64,000 bases of DNA from Nematostella vectensis (GCF_932526225.1 NC_064048.1:11539665-11603664); one strand, 5' to 3'. Shown: positions 8,546 to 23,967, counted from the first letter of the stretch. The notes: generated by a model not told the origin, from the letters alone. A program made the numbers and translations.

Positions 8546-9762
8546 TATTTTAACAAAGCATTGACAACTATTAAAGTTCAACTGTGTGTAGACAATTGAA
8601 AGCCTACAAGAAACACTGACTCCAGACATGCGCAGTGCCATGACGCTGCCCCTTTAATGAGTGGAGAGGGGAGGGATACAAGTTTATTAAAAGTCTATTT
8701 GTGAGACCAACAAACTGGTTGAAAGAACAAGCGTGTTAATAGTAAAACAATTATTTGATTACAAAACTACTGTAGATTCCTTTGCACCAAGATAATAACA
8801 CACATTATTTTGTTTGTTATTTAGGAGGAACGATACGAGCTCTACGAGACAAATGAGAAGTATTTATTACTCATCTAAATTATACACGTAAATAATAATA
8901 TTCAAAAGAACTACTGTAACCAAGTAAGTAACACTCACATGTTTTTAAAATTTTAAATAAGTATACAGTTTCATTCAGATACATCTTGTGGTCACTGTGC
9001 CATCTACAGGGCCATACCCAAAGCACCTGTGCACCCCATCCAACTAAGGGCATCGGCTGCACAGATGTTTCTGATAAATGGGGCAGGAAAATTTTCCGCG
9101 ACACCGTGCTTTCATGGTCCCCCATGATTCCTTGTTGGGTGAAGCCCCTCTAGATGTTGACATGTCAACTTCGCAGTCACATGAAAGAAATGTCTAATAG
9201 TGTTTTGCAGTCAAGTTGGTTTACGATAATTGGTTACAATAGTTGGTTACAATAATTTTGAAAAATTGTTATCATAGCTATGGTCAAATACTGTACATAG
9301 AACTGCAAATAAAAAGACTAAAAAAAATAATAATAAAAATAAAGCAAAACTAAAAGTAAAGCAAAAAACGACAGAGACATTCTGTACACAATAAAAGACA
9401 ATGCGCCCGCGTGCGTTACGATGCCACGCCGACATAGCGAGCCCCCAAGGGACCCAAAACGCCCACATAGACCTGTATTTTTTTTCATCCTATATCTCAG
9501 CGAGCTGTGCGTGGCGTAACCGTATTACAGGCCTGGGATCCTGGTTATTGTCCTCCCCATTAATGCGCGGGTTGGAATACCTTGCAAGAGTGTTGTACAG
9601 CATATTCGCCGGAAATATCGGTGCTTGGGGCCTTCGGGTTCTTTACAGCCTTCCGTAAAAGCCTTGTGCTGCCATACCGATTGGGTAATCCGTATGTATG
9701 GTTTCCGTTTTGTTCTTTAGGCCGGGTTCGATCCCAGGCCAATGGCCTTTTTTTTTCTCTAT

Positions 9763-9812
<50 letters not shown>

Positions 9813-10267
9813 GTTCAAGATAACGTTTTTTAGTATTTTTTTATAATACTCATCAAAAAAGTGGTGTGACATAGGTTCGTCTACCTGATCCAGGATACTA
9901 AAGATACAGGCTTGATATGCATTATATACAGCTAGCAAAATGAGCTTGCTAGCTTTACTGATTATTTGTATTCGATATTTTCCTAGTAAGAGAACAAAAA
10001 TAAAAAGCAAAGAGTCGAGGAAGTAAACAAGTTATGTGATCTTTAATGTTTTATTAGGAGGGGTACATTTTGTACAAAGAAGCATACATAGAATATGCTT
10101 AAAAGTGCAGTGTGATGAAGAGCTTTGCAATAGCTCTCCGGCCAGGACACAATGAATTTCAGTCAAATTCTAATGTTGACCTAAGAGCCTTTGGTCCATG
10201 TGGAAGACTTAAATTCAAAGGAAATGCCCACAAACTGTCAATAAACATTCAGTAAAATATCGAATAT
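8546..10267. repeat. Repeat unit 6 (1722 bp)
   Basis: The poly(T) tract is T44 at 9764-9807, single-G class. The RNA-like block is at 9530-9756. Private changes are T-to-C at 8921 and C-to-T at 9070. Confidence 0.97.
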
Positions 10268-11484
10268 TATTTTAACAAAGCATTGACAACTATTAAAGTT
10301 CAACTGTGTGTAGACAATTGAAAGCCTACAAGAAACACTGACTCCAGACATGCGCAGTGCCATGACGCTGCCCCTTTAATGAGTGGAGAGGGGAGGGATA
10401 CAAGTTTATTAAAAGTCTATTTGTGAGACCAACAAACTGGTTGAAAGAACAAGCGTGTTAATAGTAAAACAATTATTTGATTACAAAACTACTGTAGATT
10501 CCTTTGCACCAAGATAATAACACACATTATTTTGTTTGTTATTTAGGAGGAACGATACGAGCTCTACGAGACAAATGAGAAGTATTTATTACTCATCTAA
10601 ATTATACACGTAAATAATAATATTCAAAAGAACTACTGTAACTAAGTAAGTAACACTCACATGTTTTTAAAATTTTAAATAAGTATACAGTTTCATTCAG
10701 ATACATCTTGTGGTCACTGTGCCATCTACAGGGCCATACCCAAAGCACCTGTGCACCCCATCCAACTAAGGGCATCGGCTGCACAGATGTTCCTGATAAA
10801 TGGGGCAGGAAAATTTTCCGCGACACCGTGCTTTCATGGTCCCCCATGATTCCTTGTTGGGTGAAGCCCCTCTAGATGTTGACATGTCAACTTCGCAGTC
10901 ACATGAAAGAAATGTCTAATAGTGTTTTGCAGTCAAGTTGGTTTACGATAATTGGTTACAATAGTTGGTTACAATAATTTTGAAAAATTGTTATCATAGC
11001 TATGGTCAAATACTGTACATAGAACTGCAAATAAAAAGACTAAAAAAAATAATAATAAAAATAAAGCAAAACTAAAAGTAAAGCAAAAAACGACAGAGAC
11101 ATTCTGTACACAATAAAAGACAATGCGCCCGCGTGCGTTACGATGCCACGCCGACATAGCGAGCCCCCAAGGGACCCAAAACGCCCACATAGACCTGTAT
11201 TTTTTTTCATCCTATATCTCAGCGAGCTGTGCGTGGCGTAACCGTATTACAGGCCTGGGATCCTGGTTATTGTCCTCCCCATTAATGCGCGGGTTGGAAT
11301 ACCTTGCAAGAGTGTTGTACAGCATATTCGCCGGAAATATCGGTGCTTGGGGCCTTCGGGTTCTTTACAGCCTTCCGTAAAAGCCTTGTGCTGCCATACC
11401 GATTGGGTAATCCGTATGTATGGTTTCCGTTTTGTTCTTTAGGCCGGGTTCGATCCCAGGCCAATGGCCTTTTTTTTTCTCTAT

Positions 11485-11524
<40 letters not shown>

Positions 11525-11979
11525 GTTCAAGATAACGTTTTTTAGTATTTTTTTATAATACTCATCAAAAAAGTGGTGTGACATAGGTTCGTCTACCTGA
11601 TCCAGGATACTAAAGATACAGGCTTGATATGCATTATATACAGCTAGCAAAATGAGCTTGCTAGCTTTACTGATTATTTGTATTCGATATTTTCCTAGTA
11701 AGAGAACAAAAATAAAAGGCAAAGAGTCGAGGAAGTAAACAAGTTATGTGATCTTTAATGTTTTATTAGGAGGGGTACATTTTGTACAAAGAAGCATACA
11801 TAGAATATGCTTAAAAGTGCAGTGTGATGAAGAGCTTTGCAATAGCTCTCCGGCCAGGACACAATGAATTTCAGTCAAATTCTAATGTTGACCTAAGAGC
11901 CTTTGGTCCATGTGGAAGACTTAAATTCAAAGGAAATGCCCACAAACTGTCAATAAACATTCAGTAAAATATCGAATAT
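10268..11979. repeat. Repeat unit 7 (1712 bp)
   Basis: The poly(T) tract is T33 at 11487-11519, double-G class. The RNA-like block is at 11252-11478. The A-to-G change at 11718 is shared only with unit 13. Confidence 0.97.
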
Positions 11980-13196
11980 TATTTTAACAAAGCATTGACA
12001 ACTATTAAAGTTCAACTGTGTGTAGACAATTGAAAGCCTACAAGAAACACTGACTCCAGACATGCGCAGTGCCATGACGCTGCCCCTTTAATGAGTGGAG
12101 AGGGGAGGGATACAAGTTTATTAAAAGTCTATTTGTGAGACCAACAAACTGGTTGAAAGAACAAGCGTGTTAATAGTAAAACAATTATTTGATTACAAAA
12201 CTACTGTAGATTCCTTTGCACCAAGATAATAACACACATTATTTTGTTTGTTATTTAGGAGGAACGATACGAGCTCTACGAGACAAATGAGAAGTATTTA
12301 TTACTCATCTAAATTATACACGTAAATAATAATATTCAAAAGAACTACTGTAACTAAGTAAGTAACACTCACATGTTTTTAAAATTTTAAATAAGTATAC
12401 AGTTTCATTCAGATACATCTTGTGGTCACTGTGCCATCTACAGGGCCATACCCAAAGCACCTGTGCACCCCATCCAACTAAGGGCATCGGCTGCACAGAT
12501 GTTCCTGATAAATGGGGCAGGAAAATTTTCCGCGACACCGTGCTTTCATGGTCCCCCATGATTCCTTGTTGGGTGAAGCCCCTCTAGATGTTGACATGTC
12601 AACTTCGCAGTCACATGAAAGAAATGTCTAATAGTGTTTTGCAGTCAAGTTGGTTTACGATAATTGGTTACAATAGTTGGTTACAATAATTTTGAAAAAT
12701 TGTTATCATAGCTATGGTCAAATACTGTACATAGAACTGCAAATAAAAAAACTAAAAAAAATAATAATAAAAATAAAGCAAAACTAAAAGTAAAGCAAAA
12801 AACGACAGAGACATTCTGTACACAATAAAAGACAATGCGCCCGCGTGCGTTACGATGCCACGCCGACATAGCGAGCCCCCAAGGGACCCAAAACGCCCAC
12901 ATAGACCTGTATTTTTTTTCATCCTATATCTCAGCGAGCTGTGCGTGGCGTAACCGTATTACAGGCCTGGGATCCTGGTTATTGTCCTCCCCATTAATGC
13001 GCGGGTTGGAATACCTTGCAAGAGTGTTGTACAGCATATTCGCCGGAAATATCGGTGCTTGGGGCCTTCGGGTTCTTTACAGCCTTCCGTAAAAGCCTTG
13101 TGCTGCCATACCGATTGGGTAATCCGTATGTATGGTTTCCGTTTTGTTCTTTAGGCCGGGTTCGATACCAGGCCAATGGCCTTTTTTTTTCTCTAT

Positions 13197-13234
<38 letters not shown>

Positions 13235-13689
13235 GTTCAAGATAACGTTTTTTAGTATTTTTTTATAATACTCATCAAAAAAGTGGTGTGACATAGGTTC
13301 GTCTACCTGATCCAGGATACTAAAGATACAGGCTTGATATGCATTATATACAGCTAGCAAAATGAGCTTGCTAGCTTTACTGATTATTTGTATTCGATAT
13401 TTTCCTAGTAAGAGAACAAAAATAAAAAGCAAAGAGTCGAGGAAGTAAACAAGTTATGTGATCTTTAATGTTTTATTAGGAGGGGTACATTTTGTACAAA
13501 GAAGCATACATAGAATATGCTTAAAAGTGCAGTGTGATGAAGAGCTTTGCAATAGCTCTCCGGCCAGGACACAATGAATTTCAGTCAAATTCTAATGTTG
13601 ACCTAAGAGCCTTTGGTCCATGTGGAAGACTTAAATTCAAAGGAAATGCCCACAAACTGTCAATAAACATTCAGTAAAATATCGAATAT
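11980..13689. repeat. Repeat unit 8 (1710 bp)
   Basis: The poly(T) tract is T31 at 13199-13229, double-G class. The RNA-like block is at 12964-13190. Two changes, G-to-A at 12750 and C-to-A at 13167 in the B-box-like motif, are both shared only with unit 14. Confidence 0.97.
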
Positions 13690-15393
13690 TATTTTAACAA
13701 AGCATTGACAACTATTAAAGTTCAACTGTGTGTAGACAATTGAAAGCCTACAAGAAACACTGACTCCAGACATGCGCAGTGCCATGACGCTGCCCCTTTA
13801 ATGAGTGGAGAGGGGAGGGATACAAGTTTATTAAAAGTCTATTTGTGAGACCAACAAACTGGTTGAAAGAACAAGCGTGTTAATAGTAAAACAATTATTT
13901 GATTACAAAACTACTGTAGATTCCTTTGCACCAAGATAATAACACACATTATTTTGTTTGTTATTTAGGAGGAACGATACGAGCTCTACGAGACAAATGA
14001 GAAGTATTTATTACTCATCTAAATTATACACGTAAATAATAATATTCAAAAGAACTACTGTAACTAAGTAAGTAACACTCACATGTTTTTAAAATTTTAA
14101 ATAAGTATACAGTTTCATTCAGATACATCTTGTGGTCACTGTGCCATCTACAGGGCCATACCCAAAGCACCTGTGCACCCCATCCAACTAAGGGCATCGG
14201 CTGCACAGATGTTCCTGATAAATGGGGCAGGAAAATTTTCCGCGACACCGTGCTTTCATGGTCCCCCATGATTCCTTGTTGGGTGAAGCCCCTCTAGATG
14301 TTGACATGTCAACTTCGCAGTCACATGAAAGAAATGTCTAATAGTGTTTTGCAGTCAAGTTGGTTTACGATAATTGGTTACAATAGTTGGTTACAATAAT
14401 TTTGAAAAATTGTTATCATAGCTATGGTCAAATACTGTACATAGAACTGCAAATAAAAAGACTAAAAAAAATAATAATAAAAATAAAGCAAAACTAAAAG
14501 TAAAGCAAAAAACGACAGAGACATTCTGTACACAATAAAAGACAATGCGCCCGCGTGCGTTACGATGCCACGCCGACATAGCGAGCCCCCAAGGGACCCA
14601 AAACGCCCACATAGACCTGTATTTTTTTTCATCCTATATCTCAGCGAGCTGTGCGTGGCGTAACCGTATTACAGGCCTGGGATCCTGGTTATTGTCCTCC
14701 CCATTAATGCGCGGGTTGGAATACCTTGCAAGAGTGTTGTACAGCATATTCGCCGGAAATATCGGTGCTTGGGGCCTTCGGGTTCTTTACAGCCTTCCGT
14801 AAAAGCCTTGTGCTGCCATACCGATTGGGTAATCCGTATGTATGGTTTCCGTTTTGTTCTTTAGGCCGGGTTCGATCCCAGGCCAATGGCCTTTTTTTTT
14901 CTCTATGGTTTTTTTTTTTTTTTTTTTTTTTTTACACAGTTCAAGATAACGTTTTTTAGTATTTTTTTATAATACTCATCAAAAAAGTGGTGTGACATAG
15001 GTTCGTCTACCTGATCCAGGATACTAAAGATACAGGCTTGATATGCATTATATACAGCTAGCAAAATGAGCTTGCTAGCTTTACTGATTATTTGTATTCG
15101 ATATTTTCCTAGTAAGAGAACAAAAATAAAAAGCAAAGAGTCGAGGAAGTAAACAAGTTATGTGATCTTTAATGTTTTATTAGGAGGGGTACATTTTGTA
15201 CAAAGAAGCATACATAGAATATGCTTAAAAGTGCAGTGTGATGAAGAGCTTTGCAATAGCTCTCCGGCCAGGACACAATGAATTTCAGTCAAATTCTAAT
15301 GTTGACCTAAGAGCCTTTGGTCCATGTGGAAGACTTAAATTCAAAGGAAATGCCCACAAACTGTCAATAAACATTCAGTAAAATATCGAATAT
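13690..15393. repeat. Repeat unit 9 (1704 bp)
   Basis: The poly(T) tract is T25 at 14909-14933, double-G class. The RNA-like block is at 14674-14900. No private substitution was noticed. Confidence 0.97.
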
Positions 15394-16610
15394 TATTTTA
15401 ACAAAGCATTGACAACTATTAAAGTTCAACTGTGTGTAGACAATTGAAAGCCTACAAGAAACACTGACTCCAGACATGCGCAGTGCCATGACGCTGCCCC
15501 TTTAATGAGTGGAGAGGGGAGGGATACAAGTTTATTAAAAGTCTATTTGTGAGACCAACAAACTGGTTGAAAGAACAAGCGTGTTAATAGTAAAACAATT
15601 ATTTGATTACAAAACTACTGTAGATTCCTTTGCACCAAGATAATAACACACATTATTTTGTTTGTTATTTAGGAGGAACGATACGAGCTCTACGAGACAA
15701 ATGAGAAGTATTTATTACTCATCTAAATTATACACGTAAATAATAATATTCAAAAGAACTACTGTAACTAAGTAAGTAACACTCACATGTTTTTAAAATT
15801 TTAAATAAGTATACAGTTTCATTCAGATACATCTTGTGGTCACTGTGCCATCTACAGGGCCATACCCAAAGCACCTGTGCACCCCATCCAACTAAGGGCA
15901 TCGGCTGCACAGATGTTCCTGATAAATGGGGCAGGAAAATTTTCCGCGACACCGTGCTTTCATGGTCCCCCATGATTCCTTGTTGGGTGAAGCCCCTCTA
16001 GATGTTGACATGTCAACTTCGCAGTCACATGAAAGAAATGTCTAATAGTGTTTTGCAGTCAAGTTGGTTTACGATAATTGGTTACAATAGTTGGTTACAA
16101 TAATTTTGAAAAATTGTTATCATAGCTATGGTCAAATACTGTACATAGAACTGCAAATAAAAAGACTAAAAAAAATAATAATAAAAATAAAGCAAAACTA
16201 AAAGTAAAGCAAAAAACGACAGAGACATTCTGTACACAATAAAAGACAATGCGCCCGCGTGCGTTACGATGCCACGCCGACATAGCGAGCCCCCAAGGGA
16301 CCCAAAACGCCCACATAGACCTGTATTTTTTTTCATCCTATATCTCAGCGAGCTGTGCGTGGCGTAACCGTATTACAGGCCTGGGATCCTGGTTATTGTC
16401 CTCCCCATTAATGCGCGGGTTGGAATACCTTGCAAGAGTGTTGTACAGCATATTCGCCGGAAATATCGGTGCTTGGGGCCTTCGGGTTCTTTACAGCCTT
16501 CCGTAAAAGCCTTGTGCTGCCATACCGATTGGGTAATCCGTATGTATGGTTTCCGTTTTGTTCTTTAGGCCGGGTTCGATCCCAGGCCAATGGCATTTTT
16601 TTTTCTCTAT

Positions 16611-16648
<38 letters not shown>

Positions 16649-17103
16649 GTTCAAGATAACGTTTTTTAGTATTTTTTTATAATACTCATCAAAAAAGTGG
16701 TGTGACATAGGTTCGTCTACCTGATCCAGGATACTAAAGATACAGGCTTGATATGCATTATATACAGCTAGCAAAATGAGCTTGCTAGCTTTACTGATTA
16801 TTTGTATTCGATATTTTCCTAGTAAGAGAACAAAAATAAAAAGCAAAGAGTCGAGGAAGTAAACAAGTTATGTGATCTTTAATGTTTTATTAGGAGGGGT
16901 ACATTTTGTACAAAGAAGCATACATAGAATATGCTTAAAAGTGCAGTGTGATGAAGAGCTTTGCAATAGCTCTCCGGCCAGGACACAATGAATTTCAGTC
17001 AAATTCTAATGTTGACCTAAGAGCCTTTGGTCCATGTGGAAGACTTAAATTCAAAGGAAATGCCCACAAACTGTCAATAAACATTCAGTAAAATATCGAA
17101 TAT
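15394..17103. repeat. Repeat unit 10 (1710 bp)
   Basis: The poly(T) tract is T31 at 16613-16643, double-G class. The RNA-like block is at 16378-16604. The C-to-A change at 16595 beside the T9 run is shared only with unit 17. Confidence 0.97.
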
Positions 17104-18320
17104 TATTTTAACAAAGCATTGACAACTATTAAAGTTCAACTGTGTGTAGACAATTGAAAGCCTACAAGAAACACTGACTCCAGACATGCGCAGTGCCATG
17201 ACGCTGCCCCTTTAATGAGTGGAGAGGGGAGGGATACAAGTTTATTAAAAGTCTATTTGTGAGACCAACAAACTGGTTGAAAGAACAAGCGTGTTAATAG
17301 TAAAACAATTATTTGATTACAAAACTACTGTAGATTCCTTTGCACCAAGATAATAACACACATTATTTTGTTTGTTATTTAGGAGGAACGATACGAGCTC
17401 TACGAGACAAATGAGAAGTATTTATTACTCATCTAAATTATACACGTAAATAATAATATTCAAAAGAACTACTGTAACTAAGTAAGTAACACTCACATGT
17501 TTTTAAAATTTTAAATAAGTATACAGTTTCATTCAGATACATCTTGTGGTCACTGTGCCATCTACAGGGCCATACCCAAAGCACCTGTGCACCCCATCCA
17601 ACTAAGGGCATCGGCTGCACAGATGTTCCTGATAAATGGGGCAGGAAAATTTTCCGCGACACCGTGCTTTCATGGTCCCCCATGATTCCTTGTTGGGTGA
17701 AGCCCCTCTAGATGTTGACATGTCAACTTCGCAGTCACATGAAAGAAATGTCTAATAGTGTTTTGCAGTCAAGTTGGTTTACGATAATTGGTTACAATAG
17801 TTGGTTACAATAATTTTGAAAAATTGTTATCATAGCTATGGTCAAATACTGTACATAGAACTGCAAATAAAAAGACTAAAAAAAATAATAATAAAAATAA
17901 AGCAAAACTAAAAGTAAAGCAAAAAACGACAGAGACATTCTGTACACAATAAAAGACAATGCGCCCGCGTGCGTTACGATGCCACGCCGACATAGCGAGC
18001 CCCCAAGGGACCCAAAACGCCCACATAGACCTGTATTTTTTTTCATCCTATATCTCAGCGAGCTGTGCGTGGCGTAACCGTATTACAGGCCTGGGATCCT
18101 GGTTATTGTCCTCCCCATTAATGCGCGGGTTGGAATACCTTGCAAGAGTGTTGTACAGCATATTCGCCGGAAATATCGGTGCTTGGGGCCTTCGGGTTCT
18201 TTACAGCCTTCCGTAAAAGCCTTGTGCTGCCATACCGATTGGGTAATCCGTATGTATGGTTTCCGTTTTGTTCTTTAGGCCGGGTTCGATCCCAGGCCAA
18301 TGGCCTTTTTTTTTCTCTAT

Positions 18321-18356
<36 letters not shown>

Positions 18357-18811
18357 GTTCAAGATAACGTTTTTTAAAATTTTTTTATAATACTCATCAA
18401 AAAAGTGGTGTGACATAGGTTCGTCTACCTGATCCAGGATACTAAAGATACAGGCTTGATATGCATTATATACAGCTAGCAAAATGAGCTTGCTAGCTTT
18501 ACTGATTATTTGTATTCGATATTTTCCTAGTAAGAGAACAAAAATAAAAAGCAAAGAGTCGAGGAAGTAAACAAGTTATGTGATCTTTAATGTTTTATTA
18601 GGAGGGGTACATTTTGTACAAAGAAGCATACATAGAATATGCTTAAAAGTGCAGTGTGATGAAGAGCTTTGCAATAGCTCTCCGGCCAGGACACAATGAA
18701 TTTCAGTCAAATTCTAATGTTGACCTAAGAGCCTTTGGTCCATGTGGAAGACTTAAATTCAAAGGAAATGCCCACAAACTGTCAATAAACATTCAGTAAA
18801 ATATCGAATAT
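17104..18811. repeat. Repeat unit 11 (1708 bp)
   Basis: The poly(T) tract is T29 at 18323-18351, double-G class. The RNA-like block is at 18088-18314. A private double change GT-to-AA lies at 18377-18378, just after the tract. Confidence 0.97.
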
Positions 18812-20028
18812 TATTTTAACAAAGCATTGACAACTATTAAAGTTCAACTGTGTGTAGACAATTGAAAGCCTACAAGAAACACTGACTCCAGACATGCGCA
18901 GTGCCATGACGCTGCCCCTTTAATGAGTGGAGAGGGGAGGGATACAAGTTTATTAAAAGTCTATTTGTGAGACCAACAAACTGGTTGAAAGAACAAGCGT
19001 GTTAATAGTAAAACAATTATTTGATTACAAAACTACTGTAGATTCCTTTGCACCAAGATAATAACACACATTATTTTGTTTGTTATTTAAGAGGAACGAT
19101 ACGAGCTCTACGAGACAAATGAGAAGTATTTATTACTCATCTAAATTATACACGTAAATAATAATATTCAAAAGAACTACTGTAACTAAGTAAGTAACAC
19201 TCACATGTTTTTAAAATTTTAAATAAGTATACAGTTTCATTCAGATACATCTTGTGGTCACTGTGCCATCTACAGGGCCATACCCAAAGCACCTGTGCAC
19301 CCCATCCAACTAAGGGCATCGGCTGCACAGATGTTCCTGATAAATGGGGCAGGAAAATTTTCCGCGACACCGTGCTTTCATGGTCCCCCATGATTCCTTG
19401 TTGGGTGAAGCCCCTCTAGATGTTGACATGTCAACTTCGCAGTCACATGAAAGAAATGTCTAATAGTGTTTTGCAGTCAAGTTGGTTTACGATAATTGGT
19501 TACAATAGTTGGTTACAATAATTTTGAAAAATTGTTATCATAGCTATGGTCAAATACTGTACATAGAACTGCAAATAAAAAGACTAAAAAAAATAATAAT
19601 AAAAATAAAGCAAAACTAAAAGTAAAGCAAAAAACGACAGAGACATTCTGTACACAATAAAAGACAAAGCGCCCGCGTGCGTTACGATGCCACGCCGACA
19701 TAGCGAGCCCCCAAGGGACCCAAAACGCCCACATAGACCTGTATTTTTTTTCATCCTATATCTCAGCGAGCTGTGCGTGGCGTAACCGTATTACAGGCCT
19801 GGGATCCTGGTTATTGTCCTCCCCATTAATGCGCGGGTTGGAATACCTTGCAAGAGTGTTGTACAGCATATTCGCCGGAAATATCGGTGCTTGGGGCCTT
19901 CGGGTTCTTTACAGCCTTCCGTAAAAGCCTTGTGCTGCCATACCGATTGGGTAATCCGTATGTATGGTTTCCGTTTTGTTCTTTAGGCCGGGTTCGATCC
20001 CAGGCCAATGGCCTTTTTTTTTCTCTAT

Positions 20029-20076
<48 letters not shown>

Positions 20077-20531
20077 GTTCAAGATAACGTTTTTTAGTAT
20101 TTTTTTATAATACTCATCAAAAAAGTGGTGTGACATAGGTTCGTCTACCTGATCCAGGATACTAAAGATACAGGCTTGATATGCATTATATACAGCTAGC
20201 AAAATGAGCTTGCTAGCTTTACTGATTATTTGTATTCGATATTTTCCTAGTAAGAGAACAAAAATAAAAAGCAAAGAGTCGAGGAAGTAAACAAGTTATG
20301 TGATCTTTAATGTTTTATTAGGAGGGGTACATTTTGTACAAAGAAGCATACATAGAATATGCTTAAAAGTGCAGTGTGATGAAGAGCTTTGCAATAGCTC
20401 TCCGGCCAGGACACAATGAATTTCAGTCAAATTCTAATGTTGACCTAAGAGCCTTTGGTCCATGTGGAAGACTTAAATTCAAAGGAAATGCCCACAAACT
20501 GTCAATAAACATTCAGTAAAATATCGAATAT
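18812..20531. repeat. Repeat unit 12 (1720 bp)
   Basis: The poly(T) tract is T41 at 20031-20071, double-G class. The RNA-like block is at 19796-20022. The G-to-A at 19090 is shared only with unit 19; the T-to-A at 19668 is private. Confidence 0.97.
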
Positions 20532-21748
20532 TATTTTAACAAAGCATTGACAACTATTAAAGTTCAACTGTGTGTAGACAATTGAAAGCCTACAAGAAAC
20601 ACTGACTCCAGACATGCGCAGTGCCATGACGCTGCCCCTTTAATGAGTGGAGAGGGGAGGGATACAAGTTTATTAAAAGTCTATTTGTGAGACCAACAAA
20701 CTGGTTGAAAGAACAAGCGTGTTAATAGTAAAACAATTATTTGATTACAAAACTACTGTAGATTCCTTTGCACCAAGATAATAACACACATTATTTTGTT
20801 TGTTATTTAGGAGGAACGATACGAGCTCTACGAGACAAATGAGAAGTATTTATTACTCATCTAAATTATACACGTAAATAATAATATTCAAAAGAACTAC
20901 TGTAACTAAGTAAGTAACACTCACATGTTTTTAAAATTTTAAATAAGTATACAGTTTCATTCAGATACATCTTGTGGTCACTGTGCCATCTACAGGGCCA
21001 TACCCAAAGCACCTGTGCACCCCATCCAACTAAGGGCATCGGCTGCACAGATGTTCCTGATAAATGGGGCAGGAAAATTTTCCGCGACACCGTGCTTTCA
21101 TGGTCCCCCATGATTCCTTGTTGGGTGAAGCCCCTCTAGATGTTGACATGTCAACTTCGCAGTCACATGAAAGAAATGTCTAATAGTGTTTTGCAGTCAA
21201 GTTGGTTTACGATAATTGGTTACAATAGTTGGTTACAATAATTTTGAAAAATTGTTATCATAGCTATGGTCAAATACTGTACATAGAACTGCAAATAAAA
21301 AGACTAAAAAAAATAATAATAAAAATAAAGCAAAACTAAAAGTAAAGCAAAAAACGACAGAGACATTCTGTACACAATAAAAGACAATGCGCCCGCGTGC
21401 GTTACGATGCCACGCCGACATAGCGAGCCCCCAAGGGACCCAAAACGCCCACATAGACCTGTATTTTTTTTCATCCTATATCTCAGCGAGCTGTGCGTGG
21501 CGTAACCGTATTACAGGCCTGGGATCCTGGTTATTGTCCTCCCCATTAATGCGCGGGTTGGAATACCTTGCAAGAGTGTTGTACAGCATATTCGCCGGAA
21601 ATATCGGTGCTTGGGGCCTTCGGGTTCTTTACAGCCTTCCGTAAAAGCCTTGTGCTGCCATACCGATTGGGTAATCCGTATGTATGGTTTCCGTTTTGTT
21701 CTTTAGGCCGGGTTCGATCCCAGGCCAATGGCCTTTTTTTTTCTCTAT

Positions 21749-21791
<43 letters not shown>

Positions 21792-22246
21792 GTTCAAGAT
21801 AACGTTTTTTAGTATTTTTTTATAATACTCATCAAAAAAGTGGTGTGACATAGGTTCGTCTACCTGATCCAGGATACTAAAGATACAGGCTTGATATGCA
21901 TTATATACAGCTAGCAAAATGAGCTTGCTAGCTTTACTGATTATTTGTATTCGATATTTTCCTAGTAAGAGAACAAAAATAAAAGGCAAAGAGTCGAGGA
22001 AGTAAACAAGTTATGTGATCTTTAATGTTTTATTAGGAGGGGTACATTTTGTACAAAGAAGCATACATAGAATATGCTTAAAAGTGCAGTGTGATGAAGA
22101 GCTTTGCAATAGCTCTCCGGCCAGGACACAATGAATTTCAGTCAAATTCTAATGTTGACCTAAGAGCCTTTGGTCCATGTGGAAGACTTAAATTCAAAGG
22201 AAATGCCCACAAACTGTCAATAAACATTCAGTAAAATATCGAATAT
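20532..22246. repeat. Repeat unit 13 (1715 bp)
   Basis: The poly(T) tract is T36 at 21751-21786, double-G class. The RNA-like block is at 21516-21742. The A-to-G at 21985 is shared with unit 7. Confidence 0.97.
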
Positions 22247-23463
22247 TATTTTAACAAAGCATTGACAACTATTAAAGTTCAACTGTGTGTAGACAATTGA
22301 AAGCCTACAAGAAACACTGACTCCAGACATGCGCAGTGCCATGACGCTGCCCCTTTAATGAGTGGAGAGGGGAGGGATACAAGTTTATTAAAAGTCTATT
22401 TGTGAGACCAACAAACTGGTTGAAAGAACAAGCGTGTTAATAGTAAAACAATTATTTGATTACAAAACTACTGTAGATTCCTTTGCACCAAGATAATAAC
22501 ACACATTATTTTGTTTGTTATTTAGGAGGAACGATACGAGCTCTACGAGACAAATGAGAAGTATTTATTACTCATCTAAATTATACACGTAAATAATAAT
22601 ATTCAAAAGAACTACTGTAACTAAGTAAGTAACACTCACATGTTTTTAAAATTTTAAATAAGTATACAGTTTCATTCAGATACATCTTGTGGTCACTGTG
22701 CCATCTACAGGGCCATACCCAAAGCACCTGTGCACCCCATCCAACTAAGGGCATCGGCTGCACAGATGTTCCTGATAAATGGGGCAGGAAAATTTTCCGC
22801 GACACCGTGCTTTCATGGTCCCCCATGATTCCTTGTTGGGTGAAGCCCCTCTAGATGTTGACATGTCAACTTCGCAGTCACATGAAAGAAATGTCTAATA
22901 GTGTTTTGCAGTCAAGTTGGTTTACGATAATTGGTTACAATAGTTGGTTACAATAATTTTGAAAAATTGTTATCATAGCTATGGTCAAATACTGTACATA
23001 GAACTGCAAATAAAAAAACTAAAAAAAATAATAATAAAAATAAAGCAAAACTAAAAGTAAAGCAAAAAACGACAGAGACATTCTGTACACAATAAAAGAC
23101 AATGCGCCCGCGTGCGTTACGATGCCACGCCGACATAGCGAGCCCCCAAGGGACCCAAAACGCCCACATAGACCTGTATTTTTTTTCATCCTATATCTCA
23201 GCGAGCTGTGCGTGGCGTAACCGTATTACAGGCCTGGGATCCTGGTTATTGTCCTCCCCATTAATGCGCGGGTTGGAATACCTTGCAAGAGTGTTGTACA
23301 GCATATTCGCCGGAAATATCGGTGCTTGGGGCCTTCGGGTTCTTTACAGCCTTCCGTAAAAGCCTTGTGCTGCCATACCGATTGGGTAATCCGTATGTAT
23401 GGTTTCCGTTTTGTTCTTTAGGCCGGGTTCGATACCAGGCCAATGGCCTTTTTTTTTCTCTAT

Positions 23464-23512
<49 letters not shown>

Positions 23513-23967
23513 GTTCAAGATAACGTTTTTTAGTATTTTTTTATAATACTCATCAAAAAAGTGGTGTGACATAGGTTCGTCTACCTGATCCAGGATACTA
23601 AAGATACAGGCTTGATATGCATTATATACAGCTAGCAAAATGAGCTTGCTAGCTTTACTGATTATTTGTATTCGATATTTTCCTAGTAAGAGAACAAAAA
23701 TAAAAAGCAAAGAGTCGAGGAAGTAAACAAGTTATGTGATCTTTAATGTTTTATTAGGAGGGGTACATTTTGTACAAAGAAGCATACATAGAATATGCTT
23801 AAAAGTGCAGTGTGATGAAGAGCTTTGCAATAGCTCTCCGGCCAGGACACAATGAATTTCAGTCAAATTCTAATGTTGACCTAAGAGCCTTTGGTCCATG
23901 TGGAAGACTTAAATTCAAAGGAAATGCCCACAAACTGTCAATAAACATTCAGTAAAATATCGAATAT
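22247..23967. repeat. Repeat unit 14 (1721 bp)
   Basis: The poly(T) tract is T42 at 23466-23507, double-G class. The RNA-like block is at 23231-23457. Changes at 23017 and 23434 are both shared with unit 8. Confidence 0.97.
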